In this document: piece after piece, positions 30,111 to 41,893 of the stretch | Layout: every line of letters starts with the position of its first letter | How positions within the stretch are numbered: position 1 is the stretch's first letter | NCBI GenBank assembly: GCA_037447655.1 | Contig: JBBHKE010002621.1 | Coordinates: 1 to 64,000, forward strand | Direction of reading: 5' to 3' | DNA: 64,000 nucleotides | Source: Zygnema cylindricum | Lineage: Eukaryota; Streptophyta; Zygnematophyceae; Zygnematales; Zygnemataceae | The notes under the pieces: generated by a model | The model's database searches: none | Seen by the model: only the letters and a program-made list of their open reading frames with translations | What the model was told of the DNA's origin: nothing | Translations under genes and position numbers: made by a program

Positions 30111-30669
30111 CGTTAGGATACATAGGGTTTGATAGCTATTTTAACATTAGCTAGATCATTAATTCGTTCAATGGAATAATAAATTAAGAACATAGAAACT
30201 AGTTGAGTTTAAGTGCGCACGAAAAATATGTACCGGACATTTGTTATTTTGGACGGCGAGCATTAAAAGCCGGTTTGTATCCGACGGTCCGCATCATTGC
30301 CGAAATCTCGGAATAGCCGCTTTGGCAATTTTCGGACGTAACATGACATGTTGACACGTGGCAAGATATCATTAGGAAGCGGGAATCCCAGGGAGCATGA
30401 GGACAAGTTCAAAGGAGATAGATGTCCCCTCCATGGTCTTGTCGTACACCAGCCATACAGTAAGTACATCGGCCGTAGTACCTTTTTGTACTATATATTC
30501 TTTTGATTAGTTCGTACATCAGTAGGTAGGGGTCGTGAGAGGGGTTTAGGACTTAGAGGATTGAGGAGGTAGCCGCCTCTCTCCCTACAAGCTTGTATAA
30601 ATATTGGTATCTTTACCACTTGATAACTAATCGCCTGGTTGGGCGTTGTCAGTGATTCTTTTTTGCTGT

Positions 30670-30704
30670 GGACTCAAGAGAGTCCAAACTACAAAGGGGT
30701 GCAG
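30670..30704 (+). promoter_or_regulatory. Two-hairpin leader motif, Cop-C 5' LTR
   Basis: GGACTC-AAGA-GAGTCC is a perfect 6-bp stem. CTACA-AAGGGG-TGCAG follows, with one mismatch. Confidence 0.72.
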
Positions 30705-30800
30705 TCAGATTTTCTATTTGACTGCTTGAGTAACACCTGTTCTAGTTGAAATTGGGTTAGTGAAAAACTACCTAAAGGCTTCCTAAATTTTGCAATCCAA

Positions 30801-33800
30801 ATAGGGGATACAAAATTGCAAGTTATGGGCCCACCATCTAGGGTGCCCATATTCAACGGATCTCGATTCATTTACTAGGAAGCCATGATAACGGGGGCAT
30901 TGTGTGAAGAACGATACTGGGGTATTGTTAGTGGACAAGTGAAACATCCATCTCAGGGAACTCCACCACAGTTTGGAAGAGTGAGGTTTTCTGCAGGAGC
31001 ATTTGCTCCAACGGAGGAGACAAATGATGGGGACAGCAGTGTGTCTGAAAAGGGGGTTGGAAAGGAGATACCTCTCACTCGAATCGCCACGGCACCCAGA
31101 GGGGTGGCCGTAAAGACTGAGGAAAATGATATTCAATTGTGGGAGTACATCAATATGAATGCCAGACATTTTATTTTGAGACACCTCACTTAAGCTTTGG
31201 CGACGTCTCATCTTCACATCTTCAAGGCCGAGGAGTTGTGGATGACTTTAGTGGAGATTTATGCAGCTGGTACCATTCAGGTGCTTCAGCTGGTTGAGCA
31301 AAGGTTGATGAGTTATACTTATAAAGGAAGGAAGATGTTAGCTTACTATAGTGATCTCCCTTGCCTGTATATGGAGATGGAGAATGTCGGATGGACACGC
31401 ACAATGAAGATGAAAGTTAACACTCTTATCATGAAGCTGCCTGAGGAGTATGAAAACATGGTGTACCGAGTGCATAAAATGGATGATAGTTCTTGGAAGT
31501 GGAACACCGTGGTCTGAATGATACTTGTGCGGGAGAACACTATTGAGATCCGCGGGGAGGGAAGAACGTCCAAGCTCTAGCTGCCGGAATGGACCGGTGG
31601 AGGAAGGATCCAAAGAAGCCGTACAACAACTTTAAAGGGGATCAATTTGGAGAACCCAGGCCGCCAAAGGGTCTCTGCCACTTTTGTAAAAAGCCGGGAC
31701 ACTTCATAGCTGATTGCATCAAGCTGTCAGAGCTGAGGCTCCAAAAAAACTGTGGAGGGGGTTCTTCCGGAGGGAATAAGAAGACACTTATGGTCACACG
31801 ATTGAAGGAGAGACCGAGGAGGACGAGTCTTCTGAGGAGGAGGATGGGGAGCTTCTCCGTGACGAGAATTTGGAGGAGAAGGAGATTCCTCGAAAACAAA
31901 AGTGTACTCTTGGAGCCATTCAGGAAGCTCCAGAGGAAGGATATATCATCGATTCAGGTGCATCCATACATATGTGTCGTGACATGCACCTCTTCACTAA
32001 GTTAAGAAAGATCCCTACTGTAGAAATAGAGTATGGGGATGGGAGAGTAGTTACCACAGATCTAGTGGGCTTGGTAGATCTGAAGTTTTAGTGGAGGGTA
32101 AGACTTCTATACTCACCTTCTCAGATGTGCTCTACATTCCTCAACTGAGTAAAAATCTTGTGTCTACTTCTGTATTAGATGACAAAGATTTTGATACCTT
32201 CACTAGCAAGGGAGTCTTTACTGCTAAGTACGAAGGTGAAGTCTACTTCACAGCAGATACTGGTAACCAAGGAATGTTTAGGCTTAACCTGAGTAATGAA
32301 AAGAAGAATGCTCACTCTGGTGGTGTCCCAGGCTTGATGATCTGGCATAAGCTGTTGGGGCATGTGCATTTTGATAGGCTGAGGGAAATGAAGAAGCTGG
32401 GTGTAGTAAAAGGCATTCAATTTGGGGATAATGAAATGATGGATGATTTTAGTTGCTATGCCAAAGGTAAGGCTCAAAGACTCCCCTTTCCCAAAACAGC
32501 CACATATAGAGGTGATAAAGTACTAGATCTGGTCCACACACATATCTGGGGACCAGCAAGAGTACTTTCGGTTGGGGGGAAGAGGTATATGTTGACAATT
32601 ACTGATGATTGGTCTAGATATTCTAGAGTCTACTTCCTAAAAACAAAGTCTGAAACACCAAAATACTTCAAAGAATACTAAGCTTGGAGTGAGAAGTTGC
32701 ACGGAACCCCTATTAAGCGAATAAGGAGTGATAATGGGGGAGAGTACACCTATAACCAGTTTGAGGAATACTTGAGAGATGCGGGAGTTCAGCATCAAAA
32801 AATTGTACCGAATAATCCAGAACAAAATTGGGTAGCTGAAAGGTTGAATATGACTTTGGGAGATAGTGTGAGTAGTATGTTCGCAGATAAGAAAATAGGA
32901 AGAAGATTTTGGGCAGAGGCAATGAACTGTGCTAATTACATTAAGAATAGAGTCCTCACTACAACCGTTAAAGGAATGACACCTTATGAGAAATGGGTTG
33001 GAAGGATACCGGATATTTTTCACTTGAAAGTATGCGTTAGTCAAGTTTACAGTCTTGACACAGATAAGAAAAACTGGAAACTAGATGCTAAAGGGAAACC
33101 ATGATATTTTGTGGGATATGATGAGGATGTCAATGGATATAGAGTTTATGACTTAGATAAACAAGATATCATTCTGGTAAAGTATCTAGTTGTCATTGAT
33201 GAAGGAAAGTCATTTGATCCCTTTAAATACACTAAGAAAATCAGAATCAGTTTTGAGTCCGAGAGTGAGGAAGACTTAGATTTTTCCAGAAGGGACGCAA
33301 GTGAAAATGTGATTGCAGGTTCAGAGGAGATCGAAGATGGGGGAGATATACCGGAATCTCCTCACATTTCTACACACTCTTGGGAGAGAGAGGAAGATCA
33401 GCCAGAACCGACTTCCATTGATAGGGGAACCGATGAGAAAGTAAGGGGGAACTTGAGATTTCCCTCCATTCCAGCTTCGGACTTTGAGGGAGGACGAAGG
33501 AGCAACAAAAGACTACAAGAAAAATAGGTTGCTCAGATGGTAACGAAGCTATCTCACCCCGATGAGCCTTAGTCATACTCGAAGGCAATAGACAGTCCGG
33601 AGAAAGAACGATGGGTCAGAGCCATAAATGATGAGATGGTTTCCATCACGGTAGCTTATACTTATGAGCTGGTGGATTGTCCTCCAGATAGAAAACCTAT
33701 CGGGTGCAAATGGGTATTTAAATTGAAACTGAACCCAGATAATACTATTGAGAGATATAAGGCTCGGTTGGTAGCAAAGGGGTTCACCCAAAAAGAGGGG

Positions 33801-34245
33801 ATAGATTATGAGGAAACTTTTGCTCCGGCGGTTCGGTTCCCATCTGTAAGGATTCTCCTCAGTCTAGCAGCAGCGGAAGACATCGAAATACACCATATGG
33901 ATATCAAGTCCGCTTTCCTCAACGGTGAACTAGAGGAAGAAATCTTCATACGACAACCAGAGGGATTCATAGAGGAAGGAGAAAAGAGCAAAGTCTGCAG
34001 GCTAATAAATTCCTTATATGGACTGAAGTAGGCTCCTAGACAATAGAACAAGAAACTAGATGAGTTTCTCACCGGACTGGGATATATTTGGATCAGTTTT
34101 GAACATTCTATTTATATGTTTGAGGATGAGAATGGTGTAATTTTCATTGCTATTTATGTGGATGATTTGCTGGTGTTAAGTAAGTCTATGGATAAGATCG
34201 ATAAGTTAAAGAAAGATCTTAGAAGCAGATTTGACATGAAGGATT
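30801..34245 (+). pseudogene. Cop-C gag-pol, first part, degenerate
   Basis: Readable blocks are Gag (ALCEERYWGIVSGQ), knuckle CHFCKKPGHFIADC, protease DSGASIHMC, pre-integrase HKLLGHVHFDRL, integrase (HTHIWGPA with the first catalytic Asp changed to His; SDNGGEY; WVAERLN) and RT up to RSRFDMKD. Stops or frameshifts occur at about 30876, 31194, 31518, 31560, 32088, 32679, 33102, 33525, 33570, 34029 and 34047. YVDDLLVL is still present near 34156. It breaks at GGATT, where a solo LTR is inserted. Confidence 0.88.
30821..30835 (+). promoter_or_regulatory. Primer-binding site of Cop-C
   Basis: AGTTATGGGCCCACC follows the 5' LTR end. It differs by one base from the GGTTATGGGCCCACC of Cop-A, Cop-B and Cop-E. 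Confidence 0.8.
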
Positions 34246-35265
34246 TGTTGTTCATAGCCCTTTTCAGCCATGAATGTACCCTCGGAGGCACCACAGACAA
34301 CCCCAAAACAGCCTTCTTTGATTCCACTCAGAATTCTACAGAATAACCAAACCAAGCTGAAACTACTCAACCAGATAGTTCCTAGTCCACTAAGTATTCC
34401 CACCAAATTACATATAATAATACCAAACCGAATAATCACAACACTCAGTCAAAGTTGCAGAAAAACAGCTTGCTAGAACTTTGATAAAATGACCAACTTC
34501 ACAATGAAGCCCCAAGCAAATCAGACACATGATAGGTCTGCAAATTTGCCACAATATTAGCCACACAAGGAGGAACATACATGCAAAATTTCAGATAATT
34601 ATGCCAATAAAACTGAGAGCAATTCTCAGATGAAATTCTCAAAAAGGAGCAGAAACAGTTTCTGTCCAAAAAGTTCCTATGCCTAAAAATGTCTAAGTCC
34701 GACAAATATACACGACAGCTTGCTACTAACTGTACGGAGTCATACCAGCCGTACGTAATCAATCAACTACCTCTATTAATGTGAGTGTACGTGAGATCTA
34801 CACTAATAATTAATATACAGGACAAAACATTGTCAAATATTTACAAAGTCTTACGAATTCCGTCAAACAAATCAGGACCGTCCGAAGTAAATATCATGTG
34901 ATGGACGCGATTTCGCGTCCCTCACCAAACTGACGGCGCCGCCGTCCGTAGATCTTATTCGGTACCTTGATGTCATGTCGCGTGGTCACACAATCCACTT
35001 GACGAAGTGACGTCATCTCATCCAAATTAATCCGTACCCTTTTACTTACACATTTCGTACCTTTTCATATGTTTGTTCCCGGCACTCAAATAGTTTCGTA
35101 CGTCCCAAAACAAGTAGTACCATTACTCCCCCAACCCGCAAATCCATTCGAATCTCCACAGTAAATCCAAATATCATACGCATTAAAATCGCGTACTGTA
35201 CTCACGAAACATTGTGTACGCACGAAACGACGCGTACGCACGAAACTAACTTTTCAAAAACAACA
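34246..35265. repeat. Solo LTR inserted in the Cop-C RT
   Basis: The 1020-bp insert begins TGTTG and ends CAACA, with the 5-bp duplication GGATT at 34241-34245 and 35266-35270. This is what a solo LTR left by LTR-LTR recombination looks like. The sequence is unlike the other LTR families here and is rich in GTAC and CGAAAC repeats near its right end (for example CGTACGCACGAAAC at about 35218-35248). Orientation is not certain. Confidence 0.8.
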
Positions 35266-36179
35266 GGATTTAGGGGAGGCTAAATATATTTTGGGGATTA
35301 AAATGGAAAGAGATAGGGGGAAAAGAATAATCAGACTTACCCAGAAAGAAGCTATCGGAAATATGCTTGAGAAATTTTAGATGGAAAAGGCAAACACTTG
35401 TACCACTCCCATGGACTTGAAGAAAGTAAGTGATGGGAGTGTAGAAGGAGGAGTGATGATACTAGATGATCAGATGAGTCCAGAAGAGAGACAATTTATG
35501 AATTCTATTTCTTACAGACAAGTTGTAGGAAGCTTGATTTACTTTATGAATTGTACTAGACCGGACATATCAGCGGCAGTTCGAGTCATCGGTAGGAGTC
35601 TAAATGATCCTAGGAAGAGAGACTGGGAGGCAGCCAAGAGAGTCATGAAATACTTAGTGGGAACTAGGGATTTCTCGTTGCATTTGGGAGGGGAGCACAA
35701 TGACATCACTACTTGGAGTGATGCTAGTGATGGGGATGCACCTATGAGAAGATGCACTTCTGGGTATGTGTTGTATGTGGGGGAAGGTGCTTCCTGCTGG
35801 AGTAGCAAGGAACAAAAGGTGGTTGCTCAGTCCACTTTGGAGGCTAAGTACATGGCCTCTTGTTCTGCTGTGAAAGAGCTGATGTGGGTCAAGTGTTTAT
35901 TGCAAGAATTGAGGTATATGAAGAAAAGAGTGCATGAAGTGTTTTGTGATAACCAGGTTGCAATTGCAATTGCAACCAATCCAAAACATCATTTTAAGGC
36001 TAAGCTTATGGATATAAGATTGAGTTTTGTGAGGAAAAAGTTGAAACAAAATTGTGAATCTGGTGTACAAGGGTGATGGGGAAATGGTGGTTGATATGAT
36101 GACAAAACCTGTGCCATCTCTTAAGTTAAAATACTGTAGAGAAAAGTGTGGTTTCAAAGAGAAACTAAAATTAGACTAA
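35266..36179 (+). pseudogene. Cop-C RT-RNase H, second part
   Basis: It continues from the solo LTR with EAKYILGIKMERDRG, a stop before MEKANTC, IPYRQ-like SISYRQVVGSLIYF, WSDASDGDAPMRRC, ASCWSSKEQKVV and the RNase H tail. A frameshift near 36050 (LKQNCESGVQG) breaks the end. The terminal TAA is at 36177-36179, just before the polypurine tract and LTR. Confidence 0.85.
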
Positions 36180-36394
36180 AAAATTAGGGGAGTGTTGAAA
36201 TCACTAGATTTAGGGAAGATATTTTATAGGTCTTAATTAGGTAAATAAACTAAAAGAAAAAGCACAGCCTGCCTCCACCTTCTCTCTCTAGCCCCCATAC
36301 TTCTTGTAGTCACTGAAAGAGAGAGAGGGCGGTGGAGCCATGGCTGCCTCAGTTCTATTTGTAGGACTTAAGAGTGACCTAAGACACTCTCAAC

Positions 36395-36480
36395 AAAAAC
36401 GTTGAGTCCGACAGGACTCGAACCTCCGAACGGCAGAGCATGGCGTAGCCGTCAGCTCTTACCGGTTTGTTGTAGTAGTC
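36395..36480 (-). promoter_or_regulatory. tRNA-like module in the Cop-C 3' LTR
   Basis: It has a canonical box B, GGTTCGAGTCC, on the minus strand, a box A-like ACAAACCGGTAAGAGC upstream, and TTTTT downstream. It is the best preserved copy in this family. Confidence 0.55.
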
Positions 36481-36971
36481 CCTTAGGATACATAGGGTTT
36501 AATAGCTATTTTAACATTAGCTAGATCATTAATTCGTTCAACGTAATAATAAATTAAGAACATAGACACTAGTTGAGTTTTAGTGCGCACGAAACACATG
36601 TACCGGACATTTGTTATTTTGGACGGCGAGCATTAAAAGCCGGTTTGTATCTGACGGTCCACATCATCGCCGCAATCCTAAAATAGCCGCTTTGGAGCAT
36701 GAGGACAAGTCCGAAGGAGACAGATGTCCCCTCCATGGTCTTGTCGTACACCAGCCATACAGAATGAACATCAGCCGTAGTACCTTTCTATACTATACAG
36801 TCCTTTGATTAGTTCGTACATCAATAAATAGGGGTTGTGAGAGGGGTTTAGGACTTAGAGGATTGAGGAGGTAGCCGCCTCTCTCCCAGCAAGCTTGTAT
36901 AAATATTGGTATCTTTGCCATTTGATACCTAATCGCCTGGTTGGGCGTTGTCAGTGATTCTTTTTGCTGTG

Positions 36972-37005
36972 GACTCTGGGGAGTCTAGACTGCATAGGGG
37001 TGTAG
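36972..37005 (+). promoter_or_regulatory. Two-hairpin leader motif, Cop-C 3' LTR
   Basis: GACTC-TGGG-GAGTC is followed by CTGCA-TAGGGG-TGTAG. The second stem uses a G-T pair where other copies have A-T. Confidence 0.72.
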
Positions 37006-37121
37006 TCAAATTGTCTATTTGCTTGCTTGAGTAGCAGCTGTTCTAGTTGAAAGTGGGTTAGTGAAACACTACCTAGTGGCTTCTTGAATTTTGCAGTCCA
37101 AATGGGGGATACATAATTACA

Positions 37122-40100
37122 CTAAAAGTGTTTGTAGAAGGAAATACATCCATAGTTACATTCTCCAATGTATTGTTTATTCTGGAGCTGAACAAAAAAC
37201 CTCATCTCTACGTCGGTATTAGATGATAAAGGTTTTGATATATTAGCACTAGGAAAGGAGTCTTTACTGCTATTTTTGAGGAGGAGGTTTATTTCACTGT
37301 TGAAAAAGGTAGCCAAGGGATGTTTAGGCTGATTTTAAGCAATGAAAAGAAGAAACTTTATTATGCAGGTGTTTCTGATATAATGTTGTGGCATAAGATC
37401 TTAGGCATATGAAACTAGATAAGTTAAGAGAGATGAAAAAGATGGGAGTAGTGGAAGGGATTTAGTTCGGTTAGAGTGAGAATCTAAGTGATTGTAGTGG
37501 ATGTGCTCAAGGTAAAGTACACTAGTTACCCTTCCCAAAAACAACCACCTATAAGGGATAAAAGATTCTAAATTTAGTACACACAGATATTTGGGGACCG
37601 GCCAAAGTGCCTTACCCGAGGGGAAGAGATTTATGATGACTATAACTGATGATTGGTCTCGGTATTCTAGGGTGTATTTTTTGAAAAATAAGTCAGAGGC
37701 TCAAGAATGTTTTAATCAATATAAATCATGGAGTGAAAAACTCCATGAAACCCCAATCAAGAGTGTAAGGAGTGAGAATGGTGGAGGGTATACCTCTAAC
37801 CAATTTGAGGATTTTTTGAGAGAAGGTCGAGTGCAACACCAAAAGACATTTCATGAAAATCCTGAGCAAAATGATGTAGCTGAAAGATTAAATAGAACAC
37901 TGAGTGATAGTGCTAAGAGTATGTTGTTAGATATAAAGATAGGAAAGAAGTTTTGGCCCGAAGCAATGAACTGTGCAAATTATCTCAAGAATAGAGTTCT
38001 TACTTCAACTATAAAAGATCAAACACCTTATGAGAGATGGACCGGCCGGGAACCAGACATATCTTACTTAAAGATTTTTCGCAGTCAAGTATTCAGTCTA
38101 GATACATATCGGTCTAATAGGAAGCTAAATCATAAAGGAAAACCGAGATACTTATTAGGATATGATGAGGATGTTAAAGGATATAGAGTTTATGATCTGA
38201 AAAGGCAAGATATTATCTTAGTAAAGCATCTAGTAGTTATGGATGAAGGAAAGTCTGTGGATCCCTTCAACTATGGAAAGTCAGTAAAAATCAGATTTGA
38301 GTCAGAAAATTCCGATGACTTTGAGCTTCCTACCTATCCACGTTTTAAAGAAGATAACATTCTTACAGATACAAATCAGACCAAGAACGACTCGGGCGTG
38401 GAAATACCAGTGACAACTTTACGCGAAGCAAAAGACGTGGTGGAAATTGATTTGGAATCGAGGGACAAGGAAGAAGACGAGATTGTTCGAAAGAACCCAT
38501 GGGAACCATCTATTCCAACCACAGATTTTGAGGGAGGAAGGAGAAGTAGTAAAAGGTTGCAAGAATAACAGGTTAATAACAAGGTAACAAAACTATCTCA
38601 TCCGGAGGAACGTCAGACTTATGGAGAGGCGATGAATTGTCCAAAAAGAAACTGGTGGAAAACAGCCATCAATGAGGAGATGGCCTCAATTATGGCAGTC
38701 GATACTTGGGAGCTGGTGGATTGTCCACCGAACCAAAAACCAATCGGTTGTCAGTGGGTCTTAAAATTAAAAATGAACCCAAATAACACCATTGAGCGCT
38801 ACAACGCCTAGTTAGTGGCTAAATGATTCACACAAAAAAAGGGAATTGACTACGAGGAAACCTTTGCCCCAGTCGTCAAATTTCCTTACGTCCGCATACT
38901 TCTCAGTTTGGCAGCAGCGGAAGACATGGAGGTGCACCAGATGGACATGAAGACACCCTTTTTACATAGAGAATTGGAAGATGAGATCTTCATGCAATAA
39001 CCCGAAGGATTTGTGGAGCAATGAGAGGAGAGTAAGGTATGCTGGCTGATTAAATCTCTTTATGGTTTGAAACAGGCACACCGACAGTTGAATAAGAAGC
39101 TTGATGAGTTTCTTACAGGTCTAGGATATATCCAGATAAGCTCAGATCACTCAATCTATGTTTTTGAAGATGAAAAAGGTATTATTTGTATTGCAATTTA
39201 TGTTGATTATTTGCTTGTTCTAAGTAAATCAATAGACAATATTAATAAACTCAAAACCGATCTTAAGGGGAGATTTGAGATGAAGTATATGGTGGAGGCA
39301 AGATATATATTGCGAATTCAAGTAGAAAGAGACCGGGAAAGAAAGATTATAAGACTAACTCAAAAAGAAGCAATAGGGAACATGTTGGAAAATTTTCAGA
39401 TAGATAAGGCTAATAGTTGTACCACTCTAATGGAGTTAAAGAAGGGACGTGAGGGGAGTGTGGAAGAAGGAGTCATAATCTTAGATGAGGAATTTCGTCG
39501 GGAAAAACAGAAGTTCATACAGACTATTCCTTACAGGCAAGTAGTGGGAAGCCTAATCTATTATATAATTTGTACCCGATCGGATTTGGCTACAGCTGTA
39601 GGAGTGTTGAGTAGAAGTCTAAATGCTCCCACTAAGAGAGATTGGGAGGTAGCTTAGAGAGTCCTTAAATATTTAATAGGAACTAGGGATCTATGGTTGC
39701 ATTTGGGTGGAGAGAATACTGACATCATTACTTGGAGTGATGCCAGTAATGGTGATGATCCGATGTACTTTTGGATATGTATTGTATGTGGGTGATGGAG
39801 CTTGTTGCTCGAGTAGCAAACACCAAAAGGTTATTGCTCAGTCCACCACGGAATCTGAGTATATGGCCTCTTGCTGTGCTATAAAAGAATTGATGTGGGT
39901 CAAGTCTTTGCTAGGTGAGCTTGGTCACCTTAAGAGTGGTGTGCGAAAAAAATTCTGTGATAATCAAGCAGCAATCGCTATTTCAGCCAATCCTAAACAT
40001 CATTTTACAGCCAAACACATGGACATCAGACTCAGTTTTGTTAGAGAGAAATTAGAAAACAAAATTATCGATTTAGAGTACCGACCAGATAGGGAGATGG

Positions 40101-40187
40101 TAGCGGATATGATGACCAAATCTGTGCCTTCCCTTAAGCTAATTTTCTGTAGGGAGAAGTGTGGTATGGAATTAAAGAGTGACTAGA
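37122..40187 (+). pseudogene. Cop-D protease to RNase H, degenerate
   Basis: The frame resumes after Cop-C with VFVEGNTSIVTFSNVLFI and continues through a broken pre-integrase region and an integrase (TDIWGP at about 37590, SENGGGY with Asp changed to Glu, NDVAERLNRT). An acidic linker follows, then RT pieces with several stops at about 38572-39030, YVDYLLVL (second RT Asp changed to Tyr), and an RNase H part with a frameshift near 39755. It ends at TAG 40184-40186. It is clearly dead and older than Cop-C, because Cop-C sits inside it. Confidence 0.87.
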
Positions 40188-40199
40188 AAATAAGGGGAG

Positions 40200-40379
40200 T
40201 GTACAAATTAATGGTTCTTTTAGTATTTTCTAGGTCTAAATTGAAATGTAGAAAAGAAGTCGAGGCAGTCTGCCTCTAACTCCTATCTTCAACTCCCACA
40301 CTTGTCGCAATCACTAAAGGTTGAAGAGGGAGCTAGAGCCATGGCTGCCTATGTTGTCCAAAGAGAGACAGATAATTGT
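40200..40379 (+). repeat. Cop-D 3' LTR, truncated
   Basis: It begins TGTACAAATTAATGG directly after AAGGGGAG and includes AGCCATGGCT (40337-40346). It stops after about 180 bp, where the Cop-B-like LTR begins at 40380. Confidence 0.8.
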
Positions 40380-40529
40380 TGTTGAAAAGGGGTAATTAAT
40401 AGTTCACTTCTTTATTTTGGTTATACTTTAAAGAGAGAGAGAGAGAGAGAGTGAGGATCAATGGCACGCCATGGCTGCCGCCATATTTAGAAAGTGGCAG
40501 ATTTTGAAGTAGATGATATTTTACCAAAA

Positions 40530-40605
40530 TATTGCCTAAGTCCGTTTTGAACGTGCGACTTCTAGATCTTATATAGCCGGGCACCTTAACCATTAAGGCG
40601 CTACG
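40530..40605 (-). promoter_or_regulatory. tRNA-like module in the Cop-B-like solo LTR
   Basis: On the minus strand, GCGCCTTAATGGTTAAGG is D-arm/box A-like, followed by GGCTATATAAG, then AAGTCGCACGTTCAAAACG (box B-like) and a short acceptor-like TTAGGCA. It is the copy that looks most like a whole tRNA, but the T-stem does not pair well. Confidence 0.5.
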
Positions 40606-41116
40606 AAACGATACACGTGACTGATTTCAAAGATATATAAACATTAATGAACCGGCTAATTAACACTAACCTCACGAAGAGGAACAATTCATGCATGTAC
40701 GCGAATATGAACCGTGTAAAATATGTTTTGATCGGACAGCCAGCATTGTAGCCACCACCCAAAGTGAGCTTTTGGCGGCATTCGAAGATAACGTCACGCG
40801 ATGCTACGTGGCGTTGCATTATTTGATATAGGAGAAGATGGGAGGAGGAACCATGGCTCCCAAATTGAGAGGTGTTACCTTGTAGACTATCTCGTACAAT
40901 AGACGTACAATAAATACATCGCCCATGGTACCTTTTTGTACTATATAGTGTTCTTATTGGACTAGGGTTTAGTAGTAGGTAGTCGTGAGTAGGCAGACCA
41001 AGAGTTAGTGATATTGAGGTACCTCTCTCTAAGAGAGCTTGTAAATATAAAGGTCATTTTTGACCAGCCATAACTTACTGCTCACGAGAGCAAATTCAGA
41101 GATTCTTTTTGCTATA

Positions 41117-41151
41117 GACTCAGGGGAGTCTTGCCTTCACAAGGGTGAAGG
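41117..41151 (+). promoter_or_regulatory. Two-hairpin leader motif in the solo LTR
   Basis: GACTC-AGGG-GAGTC is followed by CCTTCAC-AAGG-GTGAAGG, a perfect 7-bp stem whose sequence differs from Cop-B by paired changes. This is the strongest single case for conservation of the second hairpin. Confidence 0.8.
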
Positions 41152-41275
41152 TGGTCAGATTTTTTGTCTGTCAGGGTGATAGGTATTCCTGCTGAAATAC
41201 AAAGTGGTCAGGGTTATCCTAGAGGCTTCGTGTGAGCTGCCTACTTTGAGGACCCTTGGAGGTCTCAAAGTTGCA

Positions 41276-41366
41276 CCCCTCCCTCCCCCCTCCCCCTCCC
41301 TCTCCCTCTCCCTCCTCCCTCCCTTCTCTCTCTCACTCTTCCTCTCCCTTCCCCTCTCCCTCTCGA
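41276..41366. repeat. C/T-rich low-complexity tract
   Basis: About 90 bases consist almost only of C and T (CCCTCC and CTCTCCC units). The C-run of six here is seven in the second copy (56308 onward), the only difference seen between the two long duplicates. Confidence 0.9.
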
Positions 41367-41377
41367 TTATTTGTTGA

Positions 41378-41644
41378 ATGGCGTACCTTGCATGTAGAGC
41401 CCAAACAAGTGGGGTAAGATTAAAATGCCTTCTCAATCTACAAGGCCAAGGAACCAATGCAAGTAGTTCAATGACTAGAAGGAGGAAAGAACAAACTGAG
41501 GTTCATGCTAGATATGGCGGACTGGAAACAAATGATGAGGATGGTGAGGGACCGAGTTGGTGCACTCGCAATAGTAGGGTGGAACCAAGTTCTTTTGTTC
41601 CGAACACGGAGGAATCCAGACGCGAAGAAGTTGCTAGTCAATAA
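41378..41644 (+). other. Possible 5' exon of the recombinase gene
   Basis: An 88-residue open frame, hydrophilic (MTRRRKEQTEVHARYGG, then DEDGEGPSWCTRNSR), lies upstream of and in the same direction as the recombinase exons. No domain is recognised. A basic/acidic N-terminal region would fit, but the link by splicing is not shown. It is repeated at 56411-56677. Confidence 0.3.
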
Positions 41645-41893
41645 GAGATATTCAATCTTGAAACCTTCACATAGTACAAGGGACCTATGCGAAAATGGAG
41701 GGTAATGGGAAAACATGTCTTTAAGTTTTAAATGTTTATGTTGGATTTCTAGCAAATCTAAAAAATCTTCTATCGTATGAGTGTTTCGTGATTAAGTGAT
41801 TTGTATTTGTTTTTAAATGGTTTGGAGTTGTTTTCTTTGATGCGATTCAATGTACATGAATGGTGGGCCAAGCAAGAAGTTATATAACACAAG

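Larger units (their letters stand above)
29820..30820 (+). repeat. Cop-C 5' LTR
   Basis: It is 1001 bp, TGTTGAAATCACTAG to AAATTGCA. It contains AGCCATGGCT (29966-29975), an antisense tRNA-like module (30025-30110), TATAAAT (30596-30602) and the hairpin pair (30670-30704). The expected gag start codon is ATA here (30801-30803), while the 3' LTR copy still has ATG, so this element has lost its own start. Confidence 0.92.
29820..37121 (+). mobile_element. Cop-C: old full-length Copia nested in Cop-D
   Basis: 5' LTR 29820-30820 and 3' LTR 36193-37121 are flanked by a perfect 5-bp duplication CTAAA (29815-29819, 37122-37126). The 3' LTR is about 70 bp shorter because of a deletion near 36695. 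The LTRs differ at many positions, and gag-pol carries numerous stops plus a 1020-bp solo LTR, so the insertion is old. Confidence 0.93.
36193..37121 (+). repeat. Cop-C 3' LTR
   Basis: It is 929 bp, TGTTG to AATTACA, followed by CTAAA. It keeps a canonical box B (GGACTCGAACC at 36414-36424, minus-strand GGTTCGAGTCC) with T5 at 36395-36399 in the antisense tRNA-like module, and ATG at the gag start position. About 70 bp present in the 5' LTR are missing at about 36695. Confidence 0.92.
40380..41275 (+). repeat. Solo LTR of a Cop-B-related family
   Basis: It runs TGTTGAAAAGGGG to AAAGTTGCA, 896 bp, and aligns along its length with the Cop-B LTRs (shared CCATGGCTGCCGCC, the tRNA-like module at about 40530-40605, the GTAC block and the hairpins). 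ATTGT precedes it and CCCCT follows it, so no clean target duplication is seen. No gag or PBS follows, hence a solo LTR. The right flank is a C-rich tract. Confidence 0.82.

Noticed and set aside
34246-35265. DNA transposon with GTTGTT/AACAAC ends and a 7-bp duplication
   Set aside because: The LTR reading (TGTTG...CAACA with a perfect 5-bp GGATT duplication) explains the same junctions better and matches other LTR ends in the window.
41276-41366. C/T-rich tract as a telomere or satellite
   Set aside because: There is no fixed repeat unit and it is under 100 bp. It is simple low-complexity sequence.
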